From an uncultured Eubacteriales bacterium (lineage in GTDB: Bacteria; Bacillota; Clostridia; Christensenellales; Aristaeellaceae): 45,526 nt of DNA. Location of the stretch: contig URUF01000015.1 in the NCBI GenBank assembly GCA_900550955.1, positions 1 through 45,526 on the forward strand. The letters run 5' to 3'. Position numbers and translations under genes: made by a program. Positions 15,280 through 24,209 of the stretch are shown in pieces. The stretch's first letter is position 1; every line of letters begins with the position of its first letter. Below the pieces are notes generated by a model. That model saw nothing but the letters and a program-made list of their open reading frames with translations, was not told where the DNA came from and made no database searches.

Positions 15280-17433
15280 TTACATCCACAGCAGATATGC
15301 CAGCGTGATAAACAATCCGGCGCAGAACATGAGCAACCCAAAGCTGATGGAGCGCGTGATACGCTTGAACTGGGTCGCGGCTTCCTCCCGCCCCGCGGCA
15401 AAGAGGGTTTCAAAGCTGGTGGTGATGGGGCGGGAACGGCGCACGGTGCGGTTGAGCAGCGCGGAAACGCCGTCAAAGAAGCGCCCCGCCCCGTAGGTGA
15501 AGCGGTTGCCCACAGGAATGCCGTCCTTGGCCTTGAGCGGCGATAGGAACAGGCGGCGCACAGCCATCACCGAGCCGTCGCCCGCGCCGTTGAACAGCCG
15601 GGCGATCCAGCCGCCCAGGCCGCGCAGGAAAACGATAGCCCAGTCCATGAAGCGGTCGGCCACATAAGCCGCGGCATAGCCCAGTTTGATCAGCAGGCCG
15701 ATCACCGGGCGGTACAGGCCGTCCTCCAGGTCCAGCCACTTGGGCCAGCGCTCCGGGTAGCCGCGCAGCCCCGTTTCATCCCTGCCCATGACGAAGAACC
15801 AGTTCAGCGCGTAAAGGATGCAGCCGATTGTGATGGATTTTGCCGCGCCAATCAGGTTTTCGGCGCTGAAATAGGGGATGGGCATATGGTGGGGCAGCGC
15901 GGCGCTCATGAAGGAGCGCGCGAGTTTGCCAATGCCGGTCATAAACACATCCGGCATAAGGCCCAGCAGGGGGATGAAGCATGCGCACAGGCCCAGCGCG
16001 GCGGCGCTCAGGGGCGAAAGGTAACGCTTCTGCGCGTCGTACTCCGCCTGGCGGGAGGGGTTCTTCTGCCAGAACAGGCATAGGTAGAGCTTGAACATGT
16101 AGCAAAGCGTCATGCCGCCGGAGAGGATGAACACCCATTCCCCGATTTGGTAGGGCAGGGCGTTTTCCCCCAGGGCGGAGAGCTCGTGCACGTATTCCAG
16201 CAGCCCTTCGTGCAGAAGGGATTTGCTGATATAGCCGCTAAAGCCCGGTACGCCGCTGATGCCTAGCATGCCCATGAGAAAGCAGAAGTGCAGCAGGGGC
16301 TTTTTGCGCCCGTAGCCGCGCACGTCGTTAAGCGAAAGCGCATGGGCGTCCATGGCTACCACGCCTGCGCACAGGAACAGCACCAGCTTGAACAGCGAGT
16401 GGTTCACCATGTGCTGGATGGTGCCAAAGGCCGCCAGACCATTTTGCCCCGCGCACAGGCCCTGCACGCCCACGCCCACCATAATAAAGCCAATTTGGCT
16501 GAGGGAGGAGCAGGCCAGCGTGCGCTTGAGGTTTGTGGAGAAGATCGCCAGCAGCGCGCCCAGGAACATGGTGATTACGCCCAGGCGGAAGATGAGATCG
16601 CCAAAGGCGGTATAGCCGCGCATGAGCTGGCAGGTGAGGATGAGCATACCCAGCACGCCCGCCTTGGTGAGCATGCCGCTTAGCAGCGCGCTGGCGGGAG
16701 CGGGGGCCACCGGGTGGGCCTTGGGCAGCCAGATATGCAGCGGGAACGCGCCGGCCTTGGCCCCAAAGCCAAACAGGATGAGCAGCGAGGGCAGCCACAG
16801 CGTGGATAGGCCCGCGGCCTGCGCCAACGGGTTCAGCGCGGCGTAACCCGCGGTCGCCATGCCGCCGGGCAGCAGGAACAGCCCCATGAGCATCACCAGG
16901 CCGCCAATCACGGCGATGTAGAGGTACGTCTGCGCGGCGCGCATGGCATCCGGCGTTTCCTCGTGAGCCACCCAGGGGTAGCTTGCCAGGGACATCATTT
17001 CAAAGAACAGGAAGGCCGTGTAAAGCGAATCGCTCAAAAACAGGCCCACCGTCGCGCCCAGCGTAATCAGGGTAAACAGGGCGTAGCGGCCCGGCGCATG
17101 GTCGTGCCGGAGATAATCGCGGCTAAACAGGGAGGTGACCAGCCACATGCCCGAGGCGATTAGCGCATACAGGCCGCGAAAACCGTCCAGCTCCATGCGG
17201 ATGCCCATACCCAAAAAGCCGTCCCAGGCTAGCGTATAGCCCGCAAAATGGCTTTGCCTGGAGGAAAGCGCCCAGCTTCCCAGCAGCAGCGCCAGCGCGG
17301 CGGCCTCCACGGCAGACGCGCCAATCATCACCCAAATGGCCCGCTGGCCGTTTTTGCGGCCCAGGGCCCATGCCAGGGGCGCGCACAGCATGGGAACCAA
17401 GGCCAGAAGCAGCAGAATCAAAGCTCCGTTCAT
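15280..17433 (-). CDS. NuoL/MrpA-like proton-translocating antiporter subunit
   Basis: This 717-residue polytopic protein (Proton_antipo_M family) is the largest of four such paralogues in the operon. Conserved ion-path residues are visible: Glu in FLFFEMMSLASY, Lys in GFGAKAGAFPLHIWLPKAH and Lys in MLTKAGVLGML. After about residue 500 it carries a long extension with a predicted lateral helix region and a final membrane helix (SFGLLMFCAGLFITLAYLL), as in NuoL or HyfB. It lacks the MrpA C-terminal MbhD/E parts, which are separate genes here. It starts 12 nt after the previous stop with AAGGAGG 7 nt before the ATG, and is the last gene of the operon. Confidence 0.88.
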   Translation of the reverse strand: MNGALILLLLALVPMLCAPLAWALGRKNGQRAIWVMIGASAVEAAALALLLGSWALSSRQSHFAGYTLAWDGFLGMGIRMELDGFRGLYALIASGMWLVTSLFSRDYLRHDHAPGRYALFTLITLGATVGLFLSDSLYTAFLFFEMMSLASYPWVAHEETPDAMRAAQTYLYIAVIGGLVMLMGLFLLPGGMATAGYAALNPLAQAAGLSTLWLPSLLILFGFGAKAGAFPLHIWLPKAHPVAPAPASALLSGMLTKAGVLGMLILTCQLMRGYTAFGDLIFRLGVITMFLGALLAIFSTNLKRTLACSSLSQIGFIMVGVGVQGLCAGQNGLAAFGTIQHMVNHSLFKLVLFLCAGVVAMDAHALSLNDVRGYGRKKPLLHFCFLMGMLGISGVPGFSGYISKSLLHEGLLEYVHELSALGENALPYQIGEWVFILSGGMTLCYMFKLYLCLFWQKNPSRQAEYDAQKRYLSPLSAAALGLCACFIPLLGLMPDVFMTGIGKLARSFMSAALPHHMPIPYFSAENLIGAAKSITIGCILYALNWFFVMGRDETGLRGYPERWPKWLDLEDGLYRPVIGLLIKLGYAAAYVADRFMDWAIVFLRGLGGWIARLFNGAGDGSVMAVRRLFLSPLKAKDGIPVGNRFTYGAGRFFDGVSALLNRTVRRSRPITTSFETLFAAGREEAATQFKRITRSISFGLLMFCAGLFITLAYLLWM

Positions 17434-17445
17434 ACGCGCGCCTCC

Positions 17446-18903
17446 TTACACAAGCCCGAGGGCCACCTGGCCCAAATACTCCGCCAGCGGCGCGGAGGCA
17501 AAGGCCAGTACCAGCATCACAAGTAGCAATAGCGCCAGCGGCGCGAGCATGCGCCAGCCGGGATCATAGCTGCGTTCCTCAAGGCCGCAGCCCGGCGCAA
17601 GGGGCAGCGCGTAGGCCGACAGGCCGGGCACCAGCATATACACCGCCGTTAAAATGGCGGAGAGCAGCAGCACAACCACCGCCGCAACGCCCATGCCCGT
17701 GCCGGTGGAAAGCGCGGCGGTTGCCAGCTGCCACTTGCTTTGGAAGCCGATAAAGGGCGGAATGCCCACCAGCTCAATGCCGCAGAACAGGAACATCGCC
17801 ATGGTTACCGGCATGCGGCGGCTGAGGCCGCGCAAATCCTCCACGTAGCTTTTTCCGGTTTTTACCATTATGGCGCCTACGCAGCTAAACAGGGAAATCT
17901 TCATCAGCGCATGGTAAATCATGTGCAGAAGGCCGCCTTGCAGGCCCTGCGGCGTAAGCAGCATCGCGCCCAAAAGCACGTAGCTTAAATTGCTCATGGT
18001 GGAGTAGGCTAGGCGGCGCTTCAAATGCTGCTCGCGCACGGCCATGCCGCTGCCAATGAGGATGCTGAGCATCGCCAGGGTTAAGCATACGTACTGCGCC
18101 CAGGTGCCGCGCATCATGCTGGGATTGAAGCAATAGTAGCTCATGCGGATAACCGCGAACGCGCCGGCCTTTACCACCGCCACGGCATGCAATAGCGCCG
18201 TGACGGGCGTGGGGGCCACGCCGGCGGTGGGCAGCCAGTCATGGAAGGGGAATACGGCGGCCTTTACCCCAAACCCCAGGAAGCCCAGCACAAACATAAC
18301 CGTGAGCAGCTCTATGGGGGCCTTGGACAAAAGCGGAATGCCGCCCGGCATAAAGTTGGAGGTGTTGCTGTAATGCATAACCACAACCAGCGTTAAAAAC
18401 GCCATCGCCGCGCCGCCCAGCGAGTAGTACACATACTTGCGGCCCGCGTATACGCGCTTGGCCTTCATGCCGTGCATGACCAAAAACAGCGTGGCCAGGG
18501 TAAGCAGCTCATAGAAGATGTAAAGCGTCATTAAATCCTCGGCAAAGGCGATGGCCAGCGTAACCGCATAGCTGAGCTGGTAAAAGCCGAAGAAGGTGTT
18601 TTCGCCGCCCTCATGTTCCATGTACTCAAAGGCGTACAGCGTGCTTAGCGGCCACAGGAAGGCCACCAGGGAGCTGAACACACGGCCCAGGCCATCCAGC
18701 TTGAAGCTGATGGTGAGCATGGGGGACAGGCGCAGCAGGGTGAGGTGATGGCTGCCCGGCGTAAGCACGCACCAGGCTACGCACAGGGAGGCCAGCAGCG
18801 TAAATGCAAAGGTAAGCGCGTGGCACGCCTTCAGGCTGCGGGGCCGCCACAAAAACAGCGCCGCGCCGCCCACAAGCGGCAGCAGAATGGATATCAGCAG
18901 CAT
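17446..18903 (-). CDS. MrpD-like antiporter subunit (third paralogue)
   Basis: This 485-residue protein has about 14 membrane helices and belongs to the Proton_antipo_M family. The key charged residues are kept: Glu in FYELLTLATLF, Lys in GFGVKAAVFPFHDWLPTAG and Lys in HAVAVVKAGAF. The typical VTALLHAVAVVKAGAF segment marks it as an active-looking channel subunit, not a decayed copy. It follows the previous gene after 15 nt, with GAGAGGGGAA before the ATG. Within the complex it would provide one more ion half-channel pair. Whether it moves Na+, K+ or H+ cannot be read from sequence. Confidence 0.9.
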   Translation of the reverse strand: MLLISILLPLVGGAALFLWRPRSLKACHALTFAFTLLASLCVAWCVLTPGSHHLTLLRLSPMLTISFKLDGLGRVFSSLVAFLWPLSTLYAFEYMEHEGGENTFFGFYQLSYAVTLAIAFAEDLMTLYIFYELLTLATLFLVMHGMKAKRVYAGRKYVYYSLGGAAMAFLTLVVVMHYSNTSNFMPGGIPLLSKAPIELLTVMFVLGFLGFGVKAAVFPFHDWLPTAGVAPTPVTALLHAVAVVKAGAFAVIRMSYYCFNPSMMRGTWAQYVCLTLAMLSILIGSGMAVREQHLKRRLAYSTMSNLSYVLLGAMLLTPQGLQGGLLHMIYHALMKISLFSCVGAIMVKTGKSYVEDLRGLSRRMPVTMAMFLFCGIELVGIPPFIGFQSKWQLATAALSTGTGMGVAAVVVLLLSAILTAVYMLVPGLSAYALPLAPGCGLEERSYDPGWRMLAPLALLLLVMLVLAFASAPLAEYLGQVALGLV

Positions 18904-18918
18904 AACGGTTCCCCTCTC

Positions 18919-20400
18919 TTACAGCACGGACGCGGAGATGGACGCGATGGCGCCCTCAACCAGCGAGGGGCACAGGCCCAGAATCAGGGTGAGCGCAGCC
19001 AGCACAATCAGCGGCACAAGCATGCGCCAGCCTACCTCGCAGCCGGACAGCTCCACGGCGGCCTCGCCATGGGCATGGCCGGGGAAGAAGCCGTTGATGC
19101 TGATGGGCAGCAGGTAGCCCGCCGTGAGCAGGGCCGAAACCAGCAGCACCACCGGGCCAAGCCAGCTAACTACGGGCAAGCCGCTTGCCATGGCCCCCTG
19201 CGCCAGCTGCCACTTGCTGAAGAAGCCGCTAAACGGCGGCACGCCAATCAGGCTGACGCTGGCTAGGGTGAAGCACCAGAGGGTGGCGGGCATGCGCTTG
19301 CCGATGCCGCGCAGGCCGTCTACCTCGGTAACGCCGGTTTTTAGGATGATCGCGCCGGCGCACAGGAATAGCGCGTCCTTCATCACGCTATGGAACACCA
19401 CGTGCAAAAGCGCGCCGCGGAAGGACAGGTCGCTGAGCATGAACAGGCCGAACAGCACGTAGCTTACCTGCGATACGCTGGAATAGGCCAGCCGCTTTTT
19501 GAGCCCGCCGGTTTGCAGGGCCATCATGGAGCCCATGAACACCGTTATTAGCGAAAGGGCGATCAGGGCCGTCTGCACCCACGTGCCGCGCACAAAATCC
19601 GCTCCGGCTACGTAGTACAGCACGCGGATGATGCACAAAACGCCGCTTTTGGTAATTACGCCGGAAAGCACCGCGCTGGCCGGGGCGGGCGCGATGGGGT
19701 GGGCCGTGGGCAGCCAGCCGTGCATGGGAAACATGCCCGCCTTGGTGCCAAAGCCCACAACCGTTACAAACAGCACGGCCAAAAGCAGCGGCGCGCTGGC
19801 CTGCGCGGCCTCGGGGGAAAGCGTGCCGCCGGGCACAAACAGCGGCGTGGTGGCGTTGGCGGTGAAGAAGAACACGCCCAGCAGGCCCATCATCGCGCCG
19901 GCGATGGAGTACAGCAGGTACTTCACGCCCGCCGCTACGGCCTCCTTGCTCATGGTATGCAATACCAGCGCCACGCTAAAGAGCGTAACCATTTCAAAGC
20001 ACAGGTACATGGTGACCAGCGTGCCTGCAAAGCACAGGCCCAGCAGGGCGCTTAGCGTGAGCAGGTAGAAGGCGTAAAAGCGGCGCTGCGCGTTATCGTG
20101 CGCCATATAGCCAAAGCTGAACGCGCCGGAATTGAGCCACATAGCCCCAACCAGCAGCGCAAACACCCTGCTCAGGCTGTCCGAGGCCATGACCACGGGC
20201 AGCGAGGCCGTGATGCTGAACAGGGTTATCGCGCCGTCCCCGGTTAGGCAAAGGGCGATCACCATCGCAAAGCTTACCGTAAGCACCGCCATTACAAAGC
20301 GGTTGCGGGGCGTTTTATCGCGCAGGGCGGGCAGGAACCAGCACAACGCGGCGCATACCGCCGGAAACAGAGGAGTCAGGATCAAGAAAATTGCCTGCAT
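18919..20400 (-). CDS. MrpD-like antiporter subunit (second paralogue)
   Basis: This 493-residue polytopic membrane protein belongs to the same family. Conserved residues are Glu in CFEMVTLFSVAL, Lys in GFGTKAGMFPMHGWLPTAHP and Lys in GVITKSGVLCII. The ATG at 20400 (MQAIFLILTPLFP) is preferred because GGGAGG lies 7 nt upstream and the gap to the previous stop is then 13 nt. The longer frame to 20451 would overlap the preceding gene by 38 bp without a ribosome site. Confidence 0.9.
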   Translation of the reverse strand: MQAIFLILTPLFPAVCAALCWFLPALRDKTPRNRFVMAVLTVSFAMVIALCLTGDGAITLFSITASLPVVMASDSLSRVFALLVGAMWLNSGAFSFGYMAHDNAQRRFYAFYLLTLSALLGLCFAGTLVTMYLCFEMVTLFSVALVLHTMSKEAVAAGVKYLLYSIAGAMMGLLGVFFFTANATTPLFVPGGTLSPEAAQASAPLLLAVLFVTVVGFGTKAGMFPMHGWLPTAHPIAPAPASAVLSGVITKSGVLCIIRVLYYVAGADFVRGTWVQTALIALSLITVFMGSMMALQTGGLKKRLAYSSVSQVSYVLFGLFMLSDLSFRGALLHVVFHSVMKDALFLCAGAIILKTGVTEVDGLRGIGKRMPATLWCFTLASVSLIGVPPFSGFFSKWQLAQGAMASGLPVVSWLGPVVLLVSALLTAGYLLPISINGFFPGHAHGEAAVELSGCEVGWRMLVPLIVLAALTLILGLCPSLVEGAIASISASVL

Positions 20401-20413
20401 CTGTATGCCTCCC

Positions 20414-21913
20414 TCAATTAAACATGTCAAGGCCGGTGCGGATGGCCCCAAAGATGGGGTATGCCATCAGGCCCACCAGCAGGTTCAGCGCCGCAAAGCC
20501 CCACATGGCCCAGGTGGATAGGCGGCTCGGCTGAAACTGCGGGGCCGTAAAGCCGTCGCGCGCAGGCCGGTACAGGGTAATGACCGTTTTCATGAAATAC
20601 AGCACATTCAGCAGCGTGCTCATAGCCAGGGCGCACAGCATAATCCACAGATGCACGCCGCCGCGGGAGATGGCCGCGTCGCTTAAAAACAGCTTGCTGA
20701 TGAAGCCGCCCAGCACCGGAATGCCCACCAGGCTCATGGCCCCAAGGGTAAAGCATACGCCCGCGGCCGGGTAACGGAAGCCCGCGCCGCGCAGGTCGGA
20801 AAAGCGCTTGCTGTCGCCGGAGGCGTCGGCCAGGCCGGAGGAGGAAATGAACAGGGCGCTCTTGGCGCAGGCGTGCATAAGCATGTGGTAGATGGCGGCG
20901 GCAAAGCCCGCCGTGGTGCCCAGGCCCAGGCCCGCGTAGATGTAGCCGATTTGCGCCACGGAGCTGAAGGCCACCATGCGCCTGAGGTCGTGGCTGAAAA
21001 TGGCATCCACGCTGCCCATGATCATGCCTACGATGCCAAAGAGGAACAGCAGGTTCAGCGCGTGGTTATCCCGCACAAGCTCCATGCCCAGCACGCGGTA
21101 GAAGATTTTGATCAGCAGGAAGATATAGGCCTTGCTTACGATGCTGGAAAGCACGGCGCTGGCTGTGGGGGTGGAATAGCCATACGCGTCCGGCAGCCAG
21201 GTGTGGAAGGGGTACAGCGCGCTTTTGATGCCCAGGCCCACGAAGAACAGCCCCGTAATGACCGTGATGGGCGTAGCGTATTCGCCGGAGGCATGCAGCT
21301 GCGCCAGCGACTCGTGGATGTTTTCCATGAGCAGATGGCCGGTGAGGTTATAGGTAATGGTAATGGCGATAAGCGTCATGCCCGAGCCCAGCAGGCTCAT
21401 GATCATGTAGCGCATAGCGGATACCAGCGTGCGCCCATTCTGCCGCGACATGATGAGCGCGCAGGAGGCAAGCGTCATGATTTCGATAAACACATAGCCG
21501 GTGAACAGGTCGTTGGTATAGAGCATGCTCATCATGGCCGCCAGCACCAAATCCAGCATGACGCACACGATATTGAGCTTTTTGGGGTCCACCTGCTCGC
21601 CCATTTTGCGCATGCCGCCCAGCACGCTTAACAGCATAATCAGGCTAAAGCCCACCGCCAGCACGGCCTCCAGCAGGCCGGCGCGCAGCTCGTTTCCCCA
21701 GGGGGCGGGGAAATGGCCCATCCAGTACACATAGCTTTGGCCGTACTGCGCAAGGAAGGCCGTAAGCCACGCGTTGAGCGCGGCCACCGTGGCGGCTAGC
21801 GCCGCCGTGACCCACTTGGCCGCGCGCCCCGGCAGCATGGCGCTTACAATGCCGCTGACCATGCACAGCATGATGGAAAAGAAGGGGACGTTTTGCACGA
21901 ACTGAAGCTGCAT
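20414..21913 (-). CDS. mrpD: Na+/H+ antiporter subunit D (MrpD)
   Basis: At 499 residues, this is the first Proton_antipo_M paralogue, directly after the MrpC gene as in classical mrp operons, hence the name. Ion-path residues are Glu in YVFIEIMTLASC, Lys in GLGIKSALYPFHTWLPDAY and Lys in SSIVSKAYIFLL. About 14 membrane helices are expected. The ATG at 21913 has GGGGAGG 9 nt upstream; one base separates it from the previous stop. In Mrp complexes this subunit couples inward proton flow to cation export. Confidence 0.92.
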   Translation of the reverse strand: MQLQFVQNVPFFSIMLCMVSGIVSAMLPGRAAKWVTAALAATVAALNAWLTAFLAQYGQSYVYWMGHFPAPWGNELRAGLLEAVLAVGFSLIMLLSVLGGMRKMGEQVDPKKLNIVCVMLDLVLAAMMSMLYTNDLFTGYVFIEIMTLASCALIMSRQNGRTLVSAMRYMIMSLLGSGMTLIAITITYNLTGHLLMENIHESLAQLHASGEYATPITVITGLFFVGLGIKSALYPFHTWLPDAYGYSTPTASAVLSSIVSKAYIFLLIKIFYRVLGMELVRDNHALNLLFLFGIVGMIMGSVDAIFSHDLRRMVAFSSVAQIGYIYAGLGLGTTAGFAAAIYHMLMHACAKSALFISSSGLADASGDSKRFSDLRGAGFRYPAAGVCFTLGAMSLVGIPVLGGFISKLFLSDAAISRGGVHLWIMLCALAMSTLLNVLYFMKTVITLYRPARDGFTAPQFQPSRLSTWAMWGFAALNLLVGLMAYPIFGAIRTGLDMFN

Positions 21914-21914
21914 A

Positions 21915-22289
21915 TCAGTTGTCCTCCCCCTTCATAAGCAGCGTAATACGGTCGATATCCAGGGTGTGGTAGCGGCGGTACAGGCGTATCGTTAGCGATA
22001 GCATCAGCGCCGTCACGCTCACGCTTACCACAATGCCCGTGAGCACCAGGCCGGCGGGAATGGGGTTGGTATAGTACTCGGCGGAGGTGATCCCATTGGT
22101 GAGGATGGGCGCGGTGCGGCCCTCGATATAGCCTACCGAGGTAAGCAGCAGGTACACCGCCGTATCCATGATGTTAAAGCCAATGATCTTTTTGATCAAA
22201 TTGCGCTGAAGCAGAAGCGTGGTAAAGCCAATGGCGAACAGGAGAACGGCCACGATTTCCTCCAGATGCTCCTGAATGATTTCAGGCAT
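21915..22289 (-). CDS. mrpC: Na+/H+ antiporter subunit C (MrpC/NuoK-like)
   Basis: This 124-residue, three-helix membrane protein belongs to the MnhC/NuoK family. The second helix region reads IKKIIGFNIMDTAVYLLL and the third PAGLVLTGIVVSVSVTALML, both typical of MrpC. A Glu in the N-terminal EEIVAVLLFAIGF segment lies near the first helix. The ATG at 22289 follows GGGAGG at 9 nt. The frame stays open to 22340 inside the preceding gene. Two bases separate it from the upstream stop. Confidence 0.92.
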   Translation of the reverse strand: MPEIIQEHLEEIVAVLLFAIGFTTLLLQRNLIKKIIGFNIMDTAVYLLLTSVGYIEGRTAPILTNGITSAEYYTNPIPAGLVLTGIVVSVSVTALMLSLTIRLYRRYHTLDIDRITLLMKGEDN

Positions 22290-22291
22290 GC

Positions 22292-23317
22292 TCACATACC
22301 TCCCTTGCGGAACAGGGTATAGAAGGCGTACATCGTGCACATGACAATAAAGCCTACGCAGATGTTCAGCGGCAGGATGAAGCCCGAGGACAGGATTGCG
22401 CCCGGCGTGCCCAGGGGAATGCCGCTTTCCAGATGGTTGGCGCCCGTGAAGAAGGAGTAGCTTTTCAGCCCCGCATACGTCATCAGCGCCAGGAAGGTGA
22501 CCCAGCGGAAGGTTTTATAGGTGAAAAAGCGCTCTGTCTTTTGGAAGCCAAAGGCGTTGAGGTACAAAATCAGGCCCGCGCCCATCACAGCGCCGCCGCT
22601 GAAGCCGCCGCCCGGGCCAAGGTGGCCGTTTAGGATGATATACAATCCAAACAGGAGGATGATGGGGGTGAGCACGCGCGCGGCCAGTTGGAGCACAGCG
22701 TCGTTTTTGGGCTCATGGTGGCGGTCGTCCCATTCGGCCTCTAGCATGGCGGCGGAGGGCTTTTCGTCAGGCTTGTGATCCCCAAGCTTAAGCAGCAATA
22801 GCACGCTGCACGCGGCCACAAACAGCACCGTGGATTCGCCGAAGGTATCAAAGGCGCGGTAGTCCAAAATCATGCCGCACACGAAGTTGATCGCGCCTGT
22901 TTCGGCAATGCCCTGCTCGATATAGCGCTTGGAAACCTCGTTGTTATAAGGGTTATCCGCCGCGCCGAAGGGCGGCAGGGCCACGACTGTGTTCATCAGG
23001 AAGAATACCACGGCCACGAGCACCAAAACGGCCATCGTGCGGTAGATGGCGTTTATCACACGCATACCGCGCGTTTGCGTCCACTCGTGTATGCGGGCGT
23101 AGCGCTTGCCCTCCTCCTCAATGAGGGCTTGGTGCCGCTCTTCGCGCGCCGCCTCCTGGGCGGCAAACAGCTCCGGGCTTATCTGGCGCAGCTCGCGGGG
23201 CGTGGGTTCGGCCACGCTGGCAAGGATTTCATCATCCAGGGGGCTTTCATCCTCCATCATCCAGCGGCGCATGCGCTCGCCCAGCGTGGGACGGGGATTA
23301 TTTGCGGTCTGGCTCAT
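22292..23317 (-). CDS. Fusion of MbhE-like and MnhB domains (Mrp subunit B region)
   Basis: This 341-residue protein combines two Mrp pieces. After a charged cytoplasmic N-terminal region (about residues 1-85) comes an MbhE-like part, with NPYNNEVSKRYIEQGIAETG and LDYRAFDTFGESTVLFVAA; this matches the end of classical MrpA. The C-terminal part (about 215-341) is an MnhB domain with ILLFGLYIILNGHLGPGGGF and SGGAVMGAGLILYLNAFG. The ~85-residue acidic/basic N-terminal extension is unusual. The ATG at 23317 has GGAGGAGG upstream and overlaps the MbhD gene by 20 bp. The classical MrpA C-terminus and MrpB are therefore re-cut here. Confidence 0.88.
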   Translation of the reverse strand: MSQTANNPRPTLGERMRRWMMEDESPLDDEILASVAEPTPRELRQISPELFAAQEAAREERHQALIEEEGKRYARIHEWTQTRGMRVINAIYRTMAVLVLVAVVFFLMNTVVALPPFGAADNPYNNEVSKRYIEQGIAETGAINFVCGMILDYRAFDTFGESTVLFVAACSVLLLLKLGDHKPDEKPSAAMLEAEWDDRHHEPKNDAVLQLAARVLTPIILLFGLYIILNGHLGPGGGFSGGAVMGAGLILYLNAFGFQKTERFFTYKTFRWVTFLALMTYAGLKSYSFFTGANHLESGIPLGTPGAILSSGFILPLNICVGFIVMCTMYAFYTLFRKGGM

Positions 23318-23576
23318 GCTTATCCTCCTCCTTTTGAGGCTGAATGGCGTGCAGCTTTTTCAGCGTGATAAAGAACAGGATGCTGGTAACGCCCGCGCCC
23401 ACGGCGGCCTCGGTGATGGCCAGGTCGGGCGATTGCAGGAGCATCCACACGATGCTCATCAGCACGCTGTACGCCATGAAGATGACCACGCTTACCAGAA
23501 GGTTGCGGCTTAAGCAGGTGGCGATGGCGCAAATGAGCAGAAAGCCCAGCACAATGATGGTAAACAGGCTGTTCAT
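23298..23576 (-). CDS. MbhD-like subunit (DUF4040), separate MrpA C-terminal domain
   Basis: This 92-residue protein has three predicted membrane helices. The segment LLQSPDLAITEAAVGAGVTSILFFITLKK is the MbhD/DUF4040 signature, which in MrpA lies after the antiporter core. It contains the conserved Glu of ITEAAVGAG. The ATG at 23576 overlaps the MrpG stop as ATGA. A charged C-terminal tail (QKEEDKHEPDRK) is cytoplasmic. Stand-alone MbhD is typical of Mbh hydrogenase-type and archaeal-type Mrp modules. Confidence 0.9.
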   Translation of the reverse strand: MNSLFTIIVLGFLLICAIATCLSRNLLVSVVIFMAYSVLMSIVWMLLQSPDLAITEAAVGAGVTSILFFITLKKLHAIQPQKEEDKHEPDRK

Positions 23577-23896
23577 AGGTCAATCATCTCCATTTCCTGC
23601 TCGGGATGCTCGTTGGTGGTAAGCTCCAGGCGGGCTATCAGGTGGCTGGCCGTGGGGCTGGTAAGCCACAAAAACAGCGCCGTGAGCAAAAACTTGACGA
23701 TTACCCAGCCATCGTTGCAGGAGATGCATAGGCCCGTAAGCACCATGAGCAGGCCCAGCGAATCGCCCATGGAGGCGGCATGCATGCGGTTGAGCACATA
23801 ATGGAAGCGGTATTGCGATACCACGCCAATCAAAAGCAAAAACAGCCCGCCGAACGCAAACAGGGCGGTCAGCACAAAACGGAGCCAGTCAAGCAT
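23573..23896 (-). CDS. mrpG: Na+/H+ antiporter subunit G (MrpG)
   Basis: This 107-residue protein has three membrane helices and the MnhG pattern: GLFLLLIGVVSQYRFHYVLNRMHAASMGDSLG followed by LTSPTASHLIARLEL. The RMHAASMGDSLG stretch is the family signature. The ATG at 23896 has AAGGAGG 9 nt upstream and overlaps MrpF by 8 bp. A longer open frame to 24010 is out-of-frame shadow of MrpF. Confidence 0.93.
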   Translation of the reverse strand: MLDWLRFVLTALFAFGGLFLLLIGVVSQYRFHYVLNRMHAASMGDSLGLLMVLTGLCISCNDGWVIVKFLLTALFLWLTSPTASHLIARLELTTNEHPEQEMEMIDL

Positions 23897-24209
23897 CGCC
23901 CTTCGCCTCCTTTTGCCGCTTTTCGCGCTGCTCCAGGGCAACGCCCATGTAAACCTTGCACAGCACCACCACGGCCAAAAAGCCCAGCAGCGCGTAAATG
24001 AGCGCCACATCGGCCAGGTAGCCCTCGTTTTGCATCATCGCCAGCACGCAGATCATGGCCATGGTGAGCGTGCAGATCATGTTGATGGAAATAATGCGGT
24101 CGGCAATGCGCGGGCCTTGAATGGCGCGGAACAGGCAAAACAGCGTAAGCAGGCTCAAGCACACCAGCACCGCCATATACAGCACATGATACGCGTTTTC
24201 AATGCTCAT
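23889..24209 (-). CDS. mrpF: Na+/H+ antiporter subunit F (MrpF)
   Basis: This 106-residue protein has three membrane helices. The segment CLFRAIQGPRIADRIISINMI is the classic MnhF/MrpF signature, followed by EGYLADVALIYALLGFLAVVVL. The ATG at 24209 overlaps the MrpE stop (ATGA), with GAAGGAGG upstream. The C-terminus is charged (EQREKRQKEAKGDA). Confidence 0.94.
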   Translation of the reverse strand: MSIENAYHVLYMAVLVCLSLLTLFCLFRAIQGPRIADRIISINMICTLTMAMICVLAMMQNEGYLADVALIYALLGFLAVVVLCKVYMGVALEQREKRQKEAKGDA

